Source of the DNA: Arcticibacter pallidicorallinus
GTDB taxonomy: Bacteria > Bacteroidota > Bacteroidia > Sphingobacteriales > Sphingobacteriaceae
NCBI RefSeq assembly: GCF_003002875.1
Contig: NZ_PVTH01000003.1
Coordinates: forward strand, 434,001-498,000
Length of the DNA: 64,000 bases
Direction of reading: 5' to 3'
Made by a program: the position numbers and the translations under genes. Of the stretch, positions 41,316-49,817 are shown piece after piece; position 1 is the stretch's first letter, and every line of letters begins with the position of its first letter. The notes below the pieces were generated by a model. That model did not search any database. It worked only from the letters and a program-made list of their open reading frames with translations, and was not told where the DNA came from.

Positions 41316-42110
41316 TTAGCTTCCGAAGATTTCGTTCAGCAGGCCGGCCAGCCTGACGCCGCCTTTTACTAATTGCTGGTTGGTAGTGTCGATCCAATCG
41401 TAGTTATAACGATAGCTGTAATCGGTGCTTTCTTCAGCGGCTTTATAAAGTTCTTCGCTTTTCTGGTAAGATTCGTAAACCCATGTAGTAAGATCATCCG
41501 ATTGCCATTTGCGTATCTCCTGACTTTTAGCAGAGTTTACTGCGTTTGTGTATTCGGTGTAGCTTAGCTGCTGGTATTCAATGATGTTGGAATCCCAAAT
41601 GCTGTGAAGATTATCGGGCCGGTTGAACCATTTGACTTTAATGTCATTTCCTCCTTTGTCGGCTGCGCGGCCACAATGCATAGGCTGGTGAATATCTCCC
41701 ACGAGGTGGATCAGAATGCGGAGGTAGAGCTGTTTTTCCTCCATCGGAAGATCTTTTTTCTTCAGCTCTGCTGTTACGAAGCGTATTTTATTGAAAGCGT
41801 TTGCTATCGTATCCTGCTCAAGGGCTGCTTTAGCCTGTTCGTAATTCAGACCTCCGGGTAGGTTCACGAAGTGCCAGTTATTCATATAGCGGTAGTGCGG
41901 ATTGGATTTAATAAAGTCCATCCAGGTGCTGCTCATGGCTATAGTCTCATGGCCCAGGATCTTTTTGATCTTCTTTTTGGTTTTCGAGCTGATGTGTTGC
42001 TCGGCTACCTCGCCAACGACACGATGACCTATAAGTCCCCAGGCATTCGACTGCGCAGGGAGATACAAAATGAACGCAGACAGTAACGCTATCTTAAAAA
42101 GTGTTTTCAT
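41316..42110 (-). CDS. Secreted S1/P1 family nuclease
   Basis: A zinc-dependent nuclease for single-stranded nucleic acids and 3' nucleotides. A 23-residue signal peptide ends at SNA, leaving Trp24 as the mature N-terminus. In this family the amino group of Trp1 is a zinc ligand, so the cleavage site is functionally required. Other zinc ligands are visible in WGLIGHRVVGEVAE, STWMDFIKS near residue 60, LVGDIHQPMHCG near residue 137 and LHSIWDSNII near residue 168. Length is 264 residues. Likely periplasmic or secreted, scavenging nucleotides and phosphate. It lies 2 nt after the preceding lipoprotein gene. Confidence 0.92.
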   Translation of the reverse strand: MKTLFKIALLSAFILYLPAQSNAWGLIGHRVVGEVAEQHISSKTKKKIKKILGHETIAMSSTWMDFIKSNPHYRYMNNWHFVNLPGGLNYEQAKAALEQDTIANAFNKIRFVTAELKKKDLPMEEKQLYLRILIHLVGDIHQPMHCGRAADKGGNDIKVKWFNRPDNLHSIWDSNIIEYQQLSYTEYTNAVNSAKSQEIRKWQSDDLTTWVYESYQKSEELYKAAEESTDYSYRYNYDWIDTTNQQLVKGGVRLAGLLNEIFGS

Positions 42111-42112
42111 TA

Positions 42113-42616
42113 TTAAAGTGGTTGTGGATTGCAGGTGATCTTTTCTTTCAACGCCAGCGACATCGGTAAGTGCTGATGGATATTTACCAGTTCAATTTTT
42201 TCGGCTTCGGTCTTTCGGATCAAAAACTTCGGATTGTATACTCCTGTGCGGTAGCATCCCGATAATTTCTGTTTGAAATTAGCATGTGTAAAGGCGCCGA
42301 CCATGTAGAGAGTATCTTCTCTGATCACGTAGTTTCCTTTTGCATATTCTTTCCAGTGGCCACCTTTGAAACAGCTGTCGGCATAATAGTTCACTTTTGA
42401 GAAGCTTTCGATATTCACATAGAAAGAGTCGCAGGTGAATTTAAAGGTGTGCTTCACGCTTAACAACAGGCTGTCTTTAAAGGGTAAGGACGCTTCTTCC
42501 CAAACGCCTTGAAAGGCGGGGGAGCCACTTTTCTGGATGTTGGGGTTGAACCTGCATGCGGAAAAGAGAAATAAAATAAAAAGTAATGAAGCGGAAGGCA
42601 GAGATCTGTATATCAT
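42113..42616 (-). CDS. Small lipoprotein of unknown function
   Basis: A 167-residue protein with a clear lipoprotein signal (LFLFSAC, Cys near residue 21). The mature part is beta-rich with repeated charged and aromatic strands, such as VKHTFKFTCDSFYVNIESF and EDTLYMVGAFTHANF, compatible with a lipocalin-like or calycin barrel, but I recognise no family motif. Five Cys residues besides the lipid Cys could form disulfides. It lies between fumC, from which it is separated by a terminator hairpin, and the nuclease gene. Confidence 0.75.
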   Translation of the reverse strand: MIYRSLPSASLLFILFLFSACRFNPNIQKSGSPAFQGVWEEASLPFKDSLLLSVKHTFKFTCDSFYVNIESFSKVNYYADSCFKGGHWKEYAKGNYVIREDTLYMVGAFTHANFKQKLSGCYRTGVYNPKFLIRKTEAEKIELVNIHQHLPMSLALKEKITCNPQPL

Positions 42617-42620
42617 AAAA

Positions 42621-42649
42621 TAAAAATTCCCTCTCTTTTGAGGAGAGGG
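42621..42649 (-). terminator. Rho-independent terminator of fumC
   Basis: An 8-bp stem (42627-42634 with 42642-42649) with a 7-nt loop, followed on the minus strand by an A and five T residues. The next ATG is only 5 nt further on, so expression of the lipoprotein gene depends on read-through or on a promoter within this short region. Confidence 0.75.
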
Positions 42650-42662
42650 ATTTAATGGAGAA

Positions 42663-44060
42663 CTATTTAAGGCCTCCGATCATGTCTTCAGGGCGTACCC
42701 AGTTATCGAATTGTTCATCAGTAAGCAAACCAAGTTCCAGAGCAACCTCACGGAGTGATTTGTTCTCTTTGTGAGCTTTCTTGGCAATCTTGGCCGCATT
42801 TTCATATCCGATATGTGGATTCAATGCGGTTACGAGCATCAGGGAATTGTTCACGTGCTTTTTAATGCCATCGTAGTTTGGCTCGATGCCAATAGCGCAA
42901 TGGTCATTAAAGGAAACGCATGCGTCGCCTAAAAGGCGTGCACTCTGCAGAAAGTTAGCAGCGATAACCGGTTTGAACACATTGAGTTCGTAGTGGCCGT
43001 TAGAACCGCCAATTGAAATGGTCACGTCATTACCCATTACTTGTGCAGCGACCATGGTTAGTGCTTCACTTTGTGTAGGGTTAACTTTTCCTGGCATGAT
43101 GGAAGATCCCGGCTCATTTTCAGGGATGAAGATCTCTCCGATTCCTGAACGCGGACCTGAGGCCATCATGCGGATGTCGTTTGCGATTTTCATCAGTGCT
43201 ACAGCCAGTTGCTTCAGCGCTCCGTGACTTTCAACCATTGCATCATGAGCAGCCAGTGCTTCAAACTTGTTTTCCGCTGTGATGAAGGGGAGGCCTGTAA
43301 ATTGAGCGATATATTCCGCGACTTTAACATCATATCCCTTGGGAGTGTTGATACCGGTGCCTACAGCTGTGCCGCCCAGGGCTAGCTCAGAAAGGTGAGA
43401 TAATGTGTTTTTTATAGCTTTAAGGCAATGATCCAGTTGAGATACATATCCAGAAAACTCCTGGCCCAATGTTAATGGAGTAGCATCCATCAGGTGGGTA
43501 CGCCCAATCTTAACAACGTCTTTAAAAGCTTCTGACTTTTGTTTAAGGGTGTCTCTTAATTTTTCAACACCGGGGATGGTGGTGTGCAATACCATCTTAT
43601 ATGCCGCAATGTGCATGGCGGTGGGATACGTATCGTTTGAAGATTGACTTTTGTTGACATCGTCATTTGGATGAATAAACGTCTTGCCGCTGCCAAGTGT
43701 GTTACCCTGAATAACGTGTGCGCGGTTGGCAACAACTTCGTTAACGTTCATGTTGGATTGAGTGCCTGATCCGGTTTGCCAGATAACTAACGGAAATTCG
43801 TTGTAATGGTCGCCGTTCAGTATCTCATCACAGACCTTGGCAATCAGATCGCGCTTCTCTTCAGGGAGTATCCCGCAATCGGTATTCGTATATGCGGCTG
43901 CTTTCTTCAGGTATGCGAAGGCATCAATTACCTCCTTAGGCATAGATGCTTCAGGCCCTATTTTAAAGTTATTTCGCGAGCGCTCTGTTTGGGCTCCCCA
44001 GTATTTATCTGCAGGGACCTGCACTTCGCCCATGGTGTCATGTTCTATTCTGAAATTCAT
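42663..44060 (-). CDS. fumC: Fumarate hydratase, class II
   Basis: The oxygen-stable, iron-free fumarase of the citric acid cycle, 465 residues from the chosen start. The superfamily signature [15 protein letters not shown] is near residue 315, and the catalytic His lies in [11 protein letters not shown] near residue 187. An in-frame ATG 21 nt upstream is rejected because it lies within the TAnnTTTG promoter box; the chosen start gives [16 protein letters not shown], the normal FumC opening. Aspartase is the nearest alternative, but the sequence around the signature fits FumC better. Confidence 0.94.
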   Translation of the reverse strand: MNFRIEHDTMGEVQVPADKYWGAQTERSRNNFKIGPEASMPKEVIDAFAYLKKAAAYTNTDCGILPEEKRDLIAKVCDEILNGDHYNEFPLVIWQTGSGTQSNMNVNEVVANRAHVIQGNTLGSGKTFIHPNDDVNKSQSSNDTYPTAMHIAAYKMVLHTTIPGVEKLRDTLKQKSEAFKDVVKIGRTHLMDATPLTLGQEFSGYVSQLDHCLKAIKNTLSHLSELALGGTAVGTGINTPKGYDVKVAEYIAQFTGLPFITAENKFEALAAHDAMVESHGALKQLAVALMKIANDIRMMASGPRSGIGEIFIPENEPGSSIMPGKVNPTQSEALTMVAAQVMGNDVTISIGGSNGHYELNVFKPVIAANFLQSARLLGDACVSFNDHCAIGIEPNYDGIKKHVNNSLMLVTALNPHIGYENAAKIAKKAHKENKSLREVALELGLLTDEQFDNWVRPEDMIGGLK

Positions 44061-44078
44061 GATTTTACGTTTGGTCAG

Positions 44079-44110
44079 CAAATTTAATTTTTTTATCCTT
44101 TATAATCAGA
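44079..44110 (-). promoter_or_regulatory. Promoter of fumC
   Basis: On the minus strand, TAAATTTG (44079-44086) matches TAnnTTTG, and TCTG (44107-44110), one base from TTTG, lies 20 bp upstream. The box ends 18 nt before the FumC start. Confidence 0.6.
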
Positions 44111-44200
44111 GGGAAAAGCGTTTTAAGCAATGTTGTTGCGTTGGTTATTGTAATAATTTTCTGATTTTCGTGGCTGATTAACAGCCATCTTCTTTCCTTT

Positions 44201-45400
44201 ATGACACGTATCTGCCTCTTTATAGTATTTATTTTTTGTACCTCTTTTTCGTTCATGTCCTGCTCTTCGGAAAGTAAAACAACTGAACGAACGCCCGAGG
44301 ATGATAAATCGGATAGTCTGATGTTGGTTTATGATCCCGCGAAAGGTGATAAGCAGATTGATGAATTTATGCATAACCTCCATAAAAAGAGAGGGTTTAA
44401 TGGAAATGTGCTGGTGGCAAAGAAAGGTAAAATCATCTATCAGAAAGCGATTGGTTGGGCTGATTATCTCCACCGGGACAGTTTACATATCCATTCCAAA
44501 TTCGAGTTGGCATCGGTTACCAAGCCTATTACGGCTACCGCGGTGCTCATGCTCGCTGAACAGGGAAAGCTGAAGCTGGATCAGACGGTGAAAGATTTTT
44601 TTCCAGACTTCCCATATGATGGAATTACTGTAAGAATGTTGTTAGCTCATCGTTCGGGCATGATGAACTATGTTTATTTCGTAGACGGCGTGTTTAAAAA
44701 AGAGAAGCGGAGCGAACGGAACGGGATCAGTAATATGGACGTGATGAAATTAATTGCTGAACGCAAGCCTTCGCCGTATACGAGGCCTGACGTCAAATTC
44801 CACTATAATAATTCTAATTATATGGTTTTGGCTGCGATCATTGAAAAGGTGTCTGGAATGCCTTTTTCGCAGTTTATGAGCGAGAATGTTTTCAAGCCGG
44901 CGGGAATGCACAATACAGCGGTTTACTCCAGGGCAGAATATGAAAAGATTCCGGTTGATGTAATTGGGCATGATCGCACCTGGCGCTATTCGGTGGTGCA
45001 AAATTTCCTTGACGGACCAGTTGGAGACAAGGGGGTTTATAGTACGGTGCAAGACTTGTTTATCTTTGACCAGGCGCTGCGCAAGGGTAAGCTGCTTGGT
45101 AAGGCATGGCAAGACTCTGCCTATACCGGACATAATGAGAAGGTCAGAGGTCATTTTAATTACGGTTACGGGTGGAGAATATTTGAAGGTAAAGATGACA
45201 AGGTGGTTTACCACACAGGATGGTGGCATGGGTTTAGGCATATCTATCTGCGTGACCTGAAATCAGATGTGACGATCGTGTTATTGAGTAACCTGACAAA
45301 CGGCAGTCTTTTACAATTGGATGAATTGTATAAGATGGTTGGTATGCCTGTAGTGCGCAGATCTGCTTATTCCGGAAACGGTGATTCTGCGGATGAATGA
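44201..45400 (+). CDS. Serine hydrolase of the class C beta-lactamase family, lipoprotein
   Basis: A 399-residue lipoprotein (lipobox SFMSC, Cys near residue 22) with a beta-lactamase/transpeptidase-like fold. The catalytic SxxK is SVTK near residue 105, the YxN motif appears in FHYNNSNYMVL near residue 205, and the third motif region is VVYHTGWWHG near residue 340, with HTG in place of KTG. Members include D-Ala carboxypeptidases, esterases and class C-like beta-lactamases. The sequence does not tell which, and resistance activity should not be assumed. It is divergent from fumC with about 120 bp between the starts. Confidence 0.87.
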   Translation: MTRICLFIVFIFCTSFSFMSCSSESKTTERTPEDDKSDSLMLVYDPAKGDKQIDEFMHNLHKKRGFNGNVLVAKKGKIIYQKAIGWADYLHRDSLHIHSKFELASVTKPITATAVLMLAEQGKLKLDQTVKDFFPDFPYDGITVRMLLAHRSGMMNYVYFVDGVFKKEKRSERNGISNMDVMKLIAERKPSPYTRPDVKFHYNNSNYMVLAAIIEKVSGMPFSQFMSENVFKPAGMHNTAVYSRAEYEKIPVDVIGHDRTWRYSVVQNFLDGPVGDKGVYSTVQDLFIFDQALRKGKLLGKAWQDSAYTGHNEKVRGHFNYGYGWRIFEGKDDKVVYHTGWWHGFRHIYLRDLKSDVTIVLLSNLTNGSLLQLDELYKMVGMPVVRRSAYSGNGDSADE

Positions 45401-45500
45401 TCAATTTAATTGTAATTTGGTCGTTCCTTTTTGTATGTTTAATAATTCGCCATATTGAAATGAGGCTATATAGAGATGACTGGTGTTTAGTTTATAAAAT

Positions 45501-45881
45501 ATGAGAAAGGTTTTTATCATTGATGATGACGTAATTCATCAGAGAATTGCTCAGATAATGATTGAAAAACATCATACATATGATTCCATAGCGAGCTATA
45601 CGGAAGCCGGAAAGGCCTTGGGTTTTTTGCAAGAGAACTTACAAAATAAAGCTGAACTTCCGGACGTAATTCTTCTGGATTTAAATATGCCGGTAGTCGA
45701 TGGATGGGATTTTCTGGATGTTTTCAAGACCTTTGAATCGGATTTGGCCAAGGAGATCAATATTTATATCGTTAGTTCCTCAGTCGATGAGAACGACAAG
45801 GCGAGAGCCGCAACCTATAGCTCCGTGAAAGGCTTTGTTTCCAAGCCGTTATCACCTGCAACTCTGAAAGAACTTGACTAA
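45501..45881 (+). CDS. Stand-alone response regulator (receiver domain only)
   Basis: A 126-residue single receiver domain without an output domain. The acidic pocket is IDDDVIHQR (residues 6-8), the phospho-acceptor Asp is in ILLDLNMPVVDGWDF near residue 54, and the conserved Lys is in FVSKPLSPATL near residue 114. Proteins of this type pass phosphoryl groups in phosphorelays or act by protein binding. No histidine kinase is adjacent. The 100-bp region before it shows no clear promoter. Confidence 0.87.
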   Translation: MRKVFIIDDDVIHQRIAQIMIEKHHTYDSIASYTEAGKALGFLQENLQNKAELPDVILLDLNMPVVDGWDFLDVFKTFESDLAKEINIYIVSSSVDENDKARAATYSSVKGFVSKPLSPATLKELD

Positions 45882-45901
45882 ACTATTGCTTCTTATTTTT
45901 G
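45873..45901 (+). promoter_or_regulatory. Promoter of ybaB
   Basis: TATTTTTG (45894-45901) matches TAnnTTTG, with CTTG at 45873-45876, 17 bp upstream, as the -33 element. It overlaps the end of the response regulator gene and ends 23 nt before the ybaB ATG. Confidence 0.5.
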
Positions 45902-45924
45902 TATTAATAAAATAAAAAACTGAT

Positions 45925-46230
45925 ATGTTCGACAAATTAATGCAAGTACAGCAGCAGGCTGAAGAGATTAAAAAGAGGTTAGACTCAATAACTGTAAAAG
46001 GTGAGGCAGAGGGTGGAAAGATCAGCGTAAGCTCTACCGGAAATAAGAACATCACATCTATTCAGATAGATGATGAGTTTTTTAAATCTGCGGATAAGGA
46101 GGAACTGGAGGAATTACTAGCTGTTGCCGTCAATAAAGCCCTTGTTCAGGCAGAGAACGTTCATCAAACGGAAATGCAGGCCTTGAGCAGTAATATGTTA
46201 GGAGGTTTAGGGAATCTTTTCAACGGATAA
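45925..46230 (+). CDS. ybaB: YbaB/EbfC family nucleoid-associated protein
   Basis: A 101-residue DNA-binding protein of the YbaB/EbfC family. The N-terminal helix MFDKLMQVQQQAEEIKKRLD and the central beta strands with KGEAEGGKISVSSTGNKNITSI are typical, with a C-terminal helix and Gly/Met-rich tail. It probably binds DNA as a dimer. The usual gene neighbours dnaX and recR are not here. The next gene follows 6 nt downstream. Confidence 0.9.
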   Translation: MFDKLMQVQQQAEEIKKRLDSITVKGEAEGGKISVSSTGNKNITSIQIDDEFFKSADKEELEELLAVAVNKALVQAENVHQTEMQALSSNMLGGLGNLFNG

Positions 46231-46236
46231 TCGCTT

Positions 46237-46920
46237 ATGAAAGTAACGTATTACGGACAATCATGCTTCCTCCTGGAAACGCAGGGCTTCAATATATTGT
46301 TTGATCCTTTCATCAGTCCGAATGAGCTTGCTCAGCATATAGATATAGATTCCATACCTGCGGACTTTATTCTGGTATCGCACGGGCATCAGGATCATAC
46401 TGCGGATCTTGTTCATATTGCGAAAAGAACAAATGCTGTTGTTGTTTGCGCCTTTGAAATATCTTCCTGGTTAGAGAACCAAGGTGTTACCAATTGTCAT
46501 CCTATGAATCTCGGTGGACAATGGAACTTTGATTTTGGAAATGTGAAGATGGTTTTTGCCGCTCATTCCAACTCTCTGCCCGACGGGACATATGGTGGGA
46601 CCGCCGCAGGATTTGTTATTAAAACATCCGGGAAGACATTATATTATGCAGGGGATACTGCGCTCACTCAGGAAATGAAATTAATCGGTGAGTTGAGCAG
46701 CCCTGATATTTCTTTTCTGCCTATTGGTGATAACTTTACGATGGGGATTGATGATGCGATAATTGCTGCCCGCTTCGTTAACTGTAACCGGATCATTGGT
46801 ATGCACTACGATACATTCGGCTATATTAAAATTGATAAGGCGGACGCTATAGAAAAATTCGGGGCTTCAGGAAACGAATTGACGTTGGTTGATATAGGAG
46901 CGACCATTGAAATAGAGTAA
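46237..46920 (+). CDS. Metal-dependent hydrolase, UPF0173 (UlaG-like MBL fold)
   Basis: A 227-residue metallo-beta-lactamase-fold hydrolase. The family opening VTYYGQSCFLLET is at residues 3-15, the metal motif SHGHQDHTADL is near residue 48, and further ligands are in FAAHSNSLPDG near residue 108, YYAGDTALT near residue 135 and GMHYDTFGYIK near residue 188. The group resembles L-ascorbate-6-phosphate lactonase UlaG, but UPF0173 members have no confirmed substrate. It lies 6 nt after ybaB and is closed by a strong terminator. Confidence 0.88.
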   Translation: MKVTYYGQSCFLLETQGFNILFDPFISPNELAQHIDIDSIPADFILVSHGHQDHTADLVHIAKRTNAVVVCAFEISSWLENQGVTNCHPMNLGGQWNFDFGNVKMVFAAHSNSLPDGTYGGTAAGFVIKTSGKTLYYAGDTALTQEMKLIGELSSPDISFLPIGDNFTMGIDDAIIAARFVNCNRIIGMHYDTFGYIKIDKADAIEKFGASGNELTLVDIGATIEIE

Positions 46921-46924
46921 AGAC

Positions 46925-46959
46925 AAAAAAAGAGCGGTACATAAGTGCCGCTCTTTTTC
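46925..46959. terminator. Bidirectional terminator between the UPF0173 gene and glgC
   Basis: A stem with AGAGCGG/CCGCTCT core, flanked by an A run on the left and a T run on the right, and a 10-nt loop. It can end transcripts from both convergent genes. Confidence 0.85.
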
Positions 46960-46974
46960 TTTTAACATATTTTT

Positions 46975-48234
46975 TTAAATCACTGTGCCGTTTGGAATAA
47001 CAGCGGATTTCTTTATTACCACGATTCCCTCTCTAACGGTATATTTCTCATAGTCTCCGTCTTCAAGATGAGGGCCTCCGTTGATACGTACGTCGTTTCC
47101 TATCCGGCAGTTCTTGTCCAGAATGGCATTGTTGATGAAGCATCGTTCACCAACGCCCATTATCGGAGTGCCGTTCTTGCGGGCCTCTTCAAGTTGTTCA
47201 AGTGTCTGGTAATAGTCGGATCCCATGATGTAAGTACATTCAATTGTAGACCCTTTTCCGATTCGTGTTCTTATCCCGATCACTGAGCGCTCAATGCGGC
47301 TGGCATCGATAATGCAGCCATCAGATATCACCGTCTTTTCAAGGGTAGTTCCCATGATCTTGGAAGGAGGGAGCATGCGTGCCCTGGAAAAGATGCTTTT
47401 CTTATCAAAGAGATTGAACTGAGGGATATCATCTGTCAGGCCGATATTCGCTTCAAAAAAAGAAGGGATTGTACCGATATCGGTCCAATAGCCATCGTAC
47501 TGGTAGGCAACTACCTTTTTCTTGTTAATTGCTTCCGGAATGATTTCTTTTCCGAAGTCAGTATGCGGATCGTTTGTGAGGGTATCGTAAATAATATCTT
47601 TGTTGAAGATGTAAATACCCATCGACGCCTGGAAAATTCTTCCCTGCGACCGCATGTCTTCGCCAACTTCTGAAGTCCAGTCTTCCAGACCAGTCTTTGG
47701 TTTTTCAGTAAACGACGTGATATTAAAGTTTTCGTCTGTCTTCATGATACCGAACGAAGAAGCATCTTTTGCAGTCACGGGGATCGTGGCAACAGAGATG
47801 TCAGCTTTAAGGGCAGCATGCTTTTCGATCATGTCATTAAAATCCATTTGATATAGCTGATCACCTGAGAGGATGAGCACATATTCAAATTCAAATGGAG
47901 AAATATGATGCAGACATTGTCTTACAGCATCTGCGGTTCCCTGGTACCATCCGGTGTTGTTGGGAGTCTGCTCGGCTGCGAGTATATCCACGAATCCATT
48001 GCTGAACACATTAAAGTGGTAAGTGTTTTTAATGTGTTTATTCAATGAAGCGGAGTTGAACTGAGTCAGGACGAAGATTCGGTCGATTCCTGAGTTAAAA
48101 CAGTTGGAAATGGGAATATCTACCAGTCGGTATTTTCCTGCAATGGGTACCGCCGGTTTTGATCGCGTGGCAGTGAGGGGGTGAAGCCGGGTTCCCTGCC
48201 CGCCTCCCAGGATAACTGCAATAACTTTGGACAT
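46975..48234 (-). CDS. glgC: Glucose-1-phosphate adenylyltransferase
   Basis: The enzyme makes ADP-glucose from glucose-1-phosphate and ATP, the regulated step of glycogen synthesis. At 419 residues it has the nucleotidyltransferase domain with GGGQGTRLHPLTATRSKPAVP at residues 10-30 (catalytic Arg and P-loop-like signature), the metal/sugar Asp in ILSGDQLYQMD near residue 125, and a C-terminal left-handed beta helix from about residue 290. It lies 6 nt downstream of glgA, forming a two-gene glycogen operon. Confidence 0.93.
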   Translation of the reverse strand: MSKVIAVILGGGQGTRLHPLTATRSKPAVPIAGKYRLVDIPISNCFNSGIDRIFVLTQFNSASLNKHIKNTYHFNVFSNGFVDILAAEQTPNNTGWYQGTADAVRQCLHHISPFEFEYVLILSGDQLYQMDFNDMIEKHAALKADISVATIPVTAKDASSFGIMKTDENFNITSFTEKPKTGLEDWTSEVGEDMRSQGRIFQASMGIYIFNKDIIYDTLTNDPHTDFGKEIIPEAINKKKVVAYQYDGYWTDIGTIPSFFEANIGLTDDIPQFNLFDKKSIFSRARMLPPSKIMGTTLEKTVISDGCIIDASRIERSVIGIRTRIGKGSTIECTYIMGSDYYQTLEQLEEARKNGTPIMGVGERCFINNAILDKNCRIGNDVRINGGPHLEDGDYEKYTVREGIVVIKKSAVIPNGTVI

Positions 48235-48240
48235 AATATA

Positions 48241-49656
48241 TTATTTAAGGCTGTTATATAGATCGATATATTGGTTTGCCGAACGATTCCATGAGAAATC
48301 AAGCAACATCATTCTCTTACGTAACAATCGAACGTTGCTCGTGTTTGCATATAAATCTACAGCTCGTGTGACAGAGGCAACGATAGAATCAACATCCAGT
48401 TCAGGGAAACAAATTCCGTAACCTTCAGGTTCTGCCGCATCGATAACGGAATCTTTAAGTCCTCCTGTGCTGCGCACGATTGGTATGGTTCCGTATTTCA
48501 TAGCGTAGAGCTGGTTTAGTCCACAAGGCTCCACTCTGGATGGCATTAAGAGGAAGTCAGCACCTGCGTAAATACGGTGCGAGAGTGCCTCATCATATCC
48601 TATATAAACATTATAATCCTTCTTGTACGTTTCTTTTAACTGGGCTAACTGGTCTTCGATAGCCGGGTTTCCTGAACCGAGAACCAGGATGCTTGCTTTA
48701 CTTTTTGCTACCGAAAGTATCTGTTCTATCGCAGCAGGAAGGAGGTCGGCGCCTTTTTCATCGACGAGTCTGCCTATGAAAGCGATGAGCGGTTTGGACA
48801 AGGTAAAGCCAAATTCTTTACAGAGTGCCCGTTTATTTTCCTGTTTACCCTTCGTTACGTTATCCAGGCTGTAATTCAACGTTAACAGTGGGTCGGTAAC
48901 AGGGTTCCATACGTCTGTATCAATTCCATTTAAGATTCCGGAACCTTTCTTTTCCTCCTGAACAAAAAGCGTTTCCAGTCCTTTTGAGCTCTCCTTTAGT
49001 TCTTCGAGGTAGCTTGGCGATACGGTAGTATATTTCCAGCATGATTTAACGGCTGCTGCAAGAGGGTTGATTGCACCGCCCCAGTCCAGAACGCCTCTGG
49101 TCCATGGATCTGTTTCCGGAAGGTAATGGAACTTATCCCATCCAAACCAGCCCTGGTACTGGCCGTTATGAATGGTCAGGATAGCAGGGATGGTAGATAA
49201 AAAGCGGTACTTAAAGCCGTGAGACATCAGGTAGGGCACAAGCGCGGTGTGGTGGTCGTGGCAATGAACGATGTCCGGGTTATCCTTAAACTTCAATAGC
49301 CACTCCAGGAAAGCAAGCTGAAATGCAATAAACTGCTCCGTTTCATCGGGATAGGAGTAAATTTCTGACCGGTCCAGCAGTCCGGGTATCCGGATCATGT
49401 GTAAGTGGAAGCCCAGTTTATCGGTCGTTTCTTTCAGTACCTGAAAAGGAAGGTTCTTGTCGCCCATTCGAACTTCTGATTCGTAGACGACTTCAAACTC
49501 ATTATCGCGAGCAAACTTCCTGTCGTAATAAGGAGTCACTACAATAGCAGTTACTCCAAGTTCCTGCTGATATTTTGGTAGAGCGCCTACCACGTCTCCC
49601 AGCCCTCCGACTTTGGCTAAGGGATAGCATTCTGCACTTAGATGTATTACAACCAT
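48241..49656 (-). CDS. glgA: Glycogen synthase
   Basis: A GT5-family synthase that adds glucose from ADP-glucose to glycogen, 471 residues. The KVGGLGDVVGALP motif (KxGGL, residues ~16-28) binds ADP-glucose. A GT-B fold follows, with the C-terminal acceptor site SRVEPCGLNQLYAMKYGTIPIVRSTGGLKDSV near residue 385, containing the catalytic Glu. Gene order glgA then glgC places both synthesis enzymes on one transcript. The 160-bp gap upstream has no clear promoter box. Confidence 0.93.
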   Translation of the reverse strand: MVVIHLSAECYPLAKVGGLGDVVGALPKYQQELGVTAIVVTPYYDRKFARDNEFEVVYESEVRMGDKNLPFQVLKETTDKLGFHLHMIRIPGLLDRSEIYSYPDETEQFIAFQLAFLEWLLKFKDNPDIVHCHDHHTALVPYLMSHGFKYRFLSTIPAILTIHNGQYQGWFGWDKFHYLPETDPWTRGVLDWGGAINPLAAAVKSCWKYTTVSPSYLEELKESSKGLETLFVQEEKKGSGILNGIDTDVWNPVTDPLLTLNYSLDNVTKGKQENKRALCKEFGFTLSKPLIAFIGRLVDEKGADLLPAAIEQILSVAKSKASILVLGSGNPAIEDQLAQLKETYKKDYNVYIGYDEALSHRIYAGADFLLMPSRVEPCGLNQLYAMKYGTIPIVRSTGGLKDSVIDAAEPEGYGICFPELDVDSIVASVTRAVDLYANTSNVRLLRKRMMLLDFSWNRSANQYIDLYNSLK

Positions 49657-49817
49657 GATTTAATCCGTGTAAGGTTTAATGTTTTAATGAATACCAATAA
49701 CCTCTTAAATGTCCGAAGGTTTAGTATAAAATGCTTTTATATGTTCGAAAAAGTTAACGACTTAAATGTATCAAAAATTTAATTTCATAAAGTGTACAAA
49801 ATCAAGCATTGCGTGAT

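Noticed and set aside
44750-45241. 163-residue open frame antisense to the serine hydrolase
   Set aside because: It lies fully inside a well supported gene and has no recognisable domain or promoter.
44201-45400. Calling the serine hydrolase a beta-lactamase resistance gene
   Set aside because: The third motif is HTG, and the family includes many esterases and peptidases; nothing shows beta-lactam hydrolysis.
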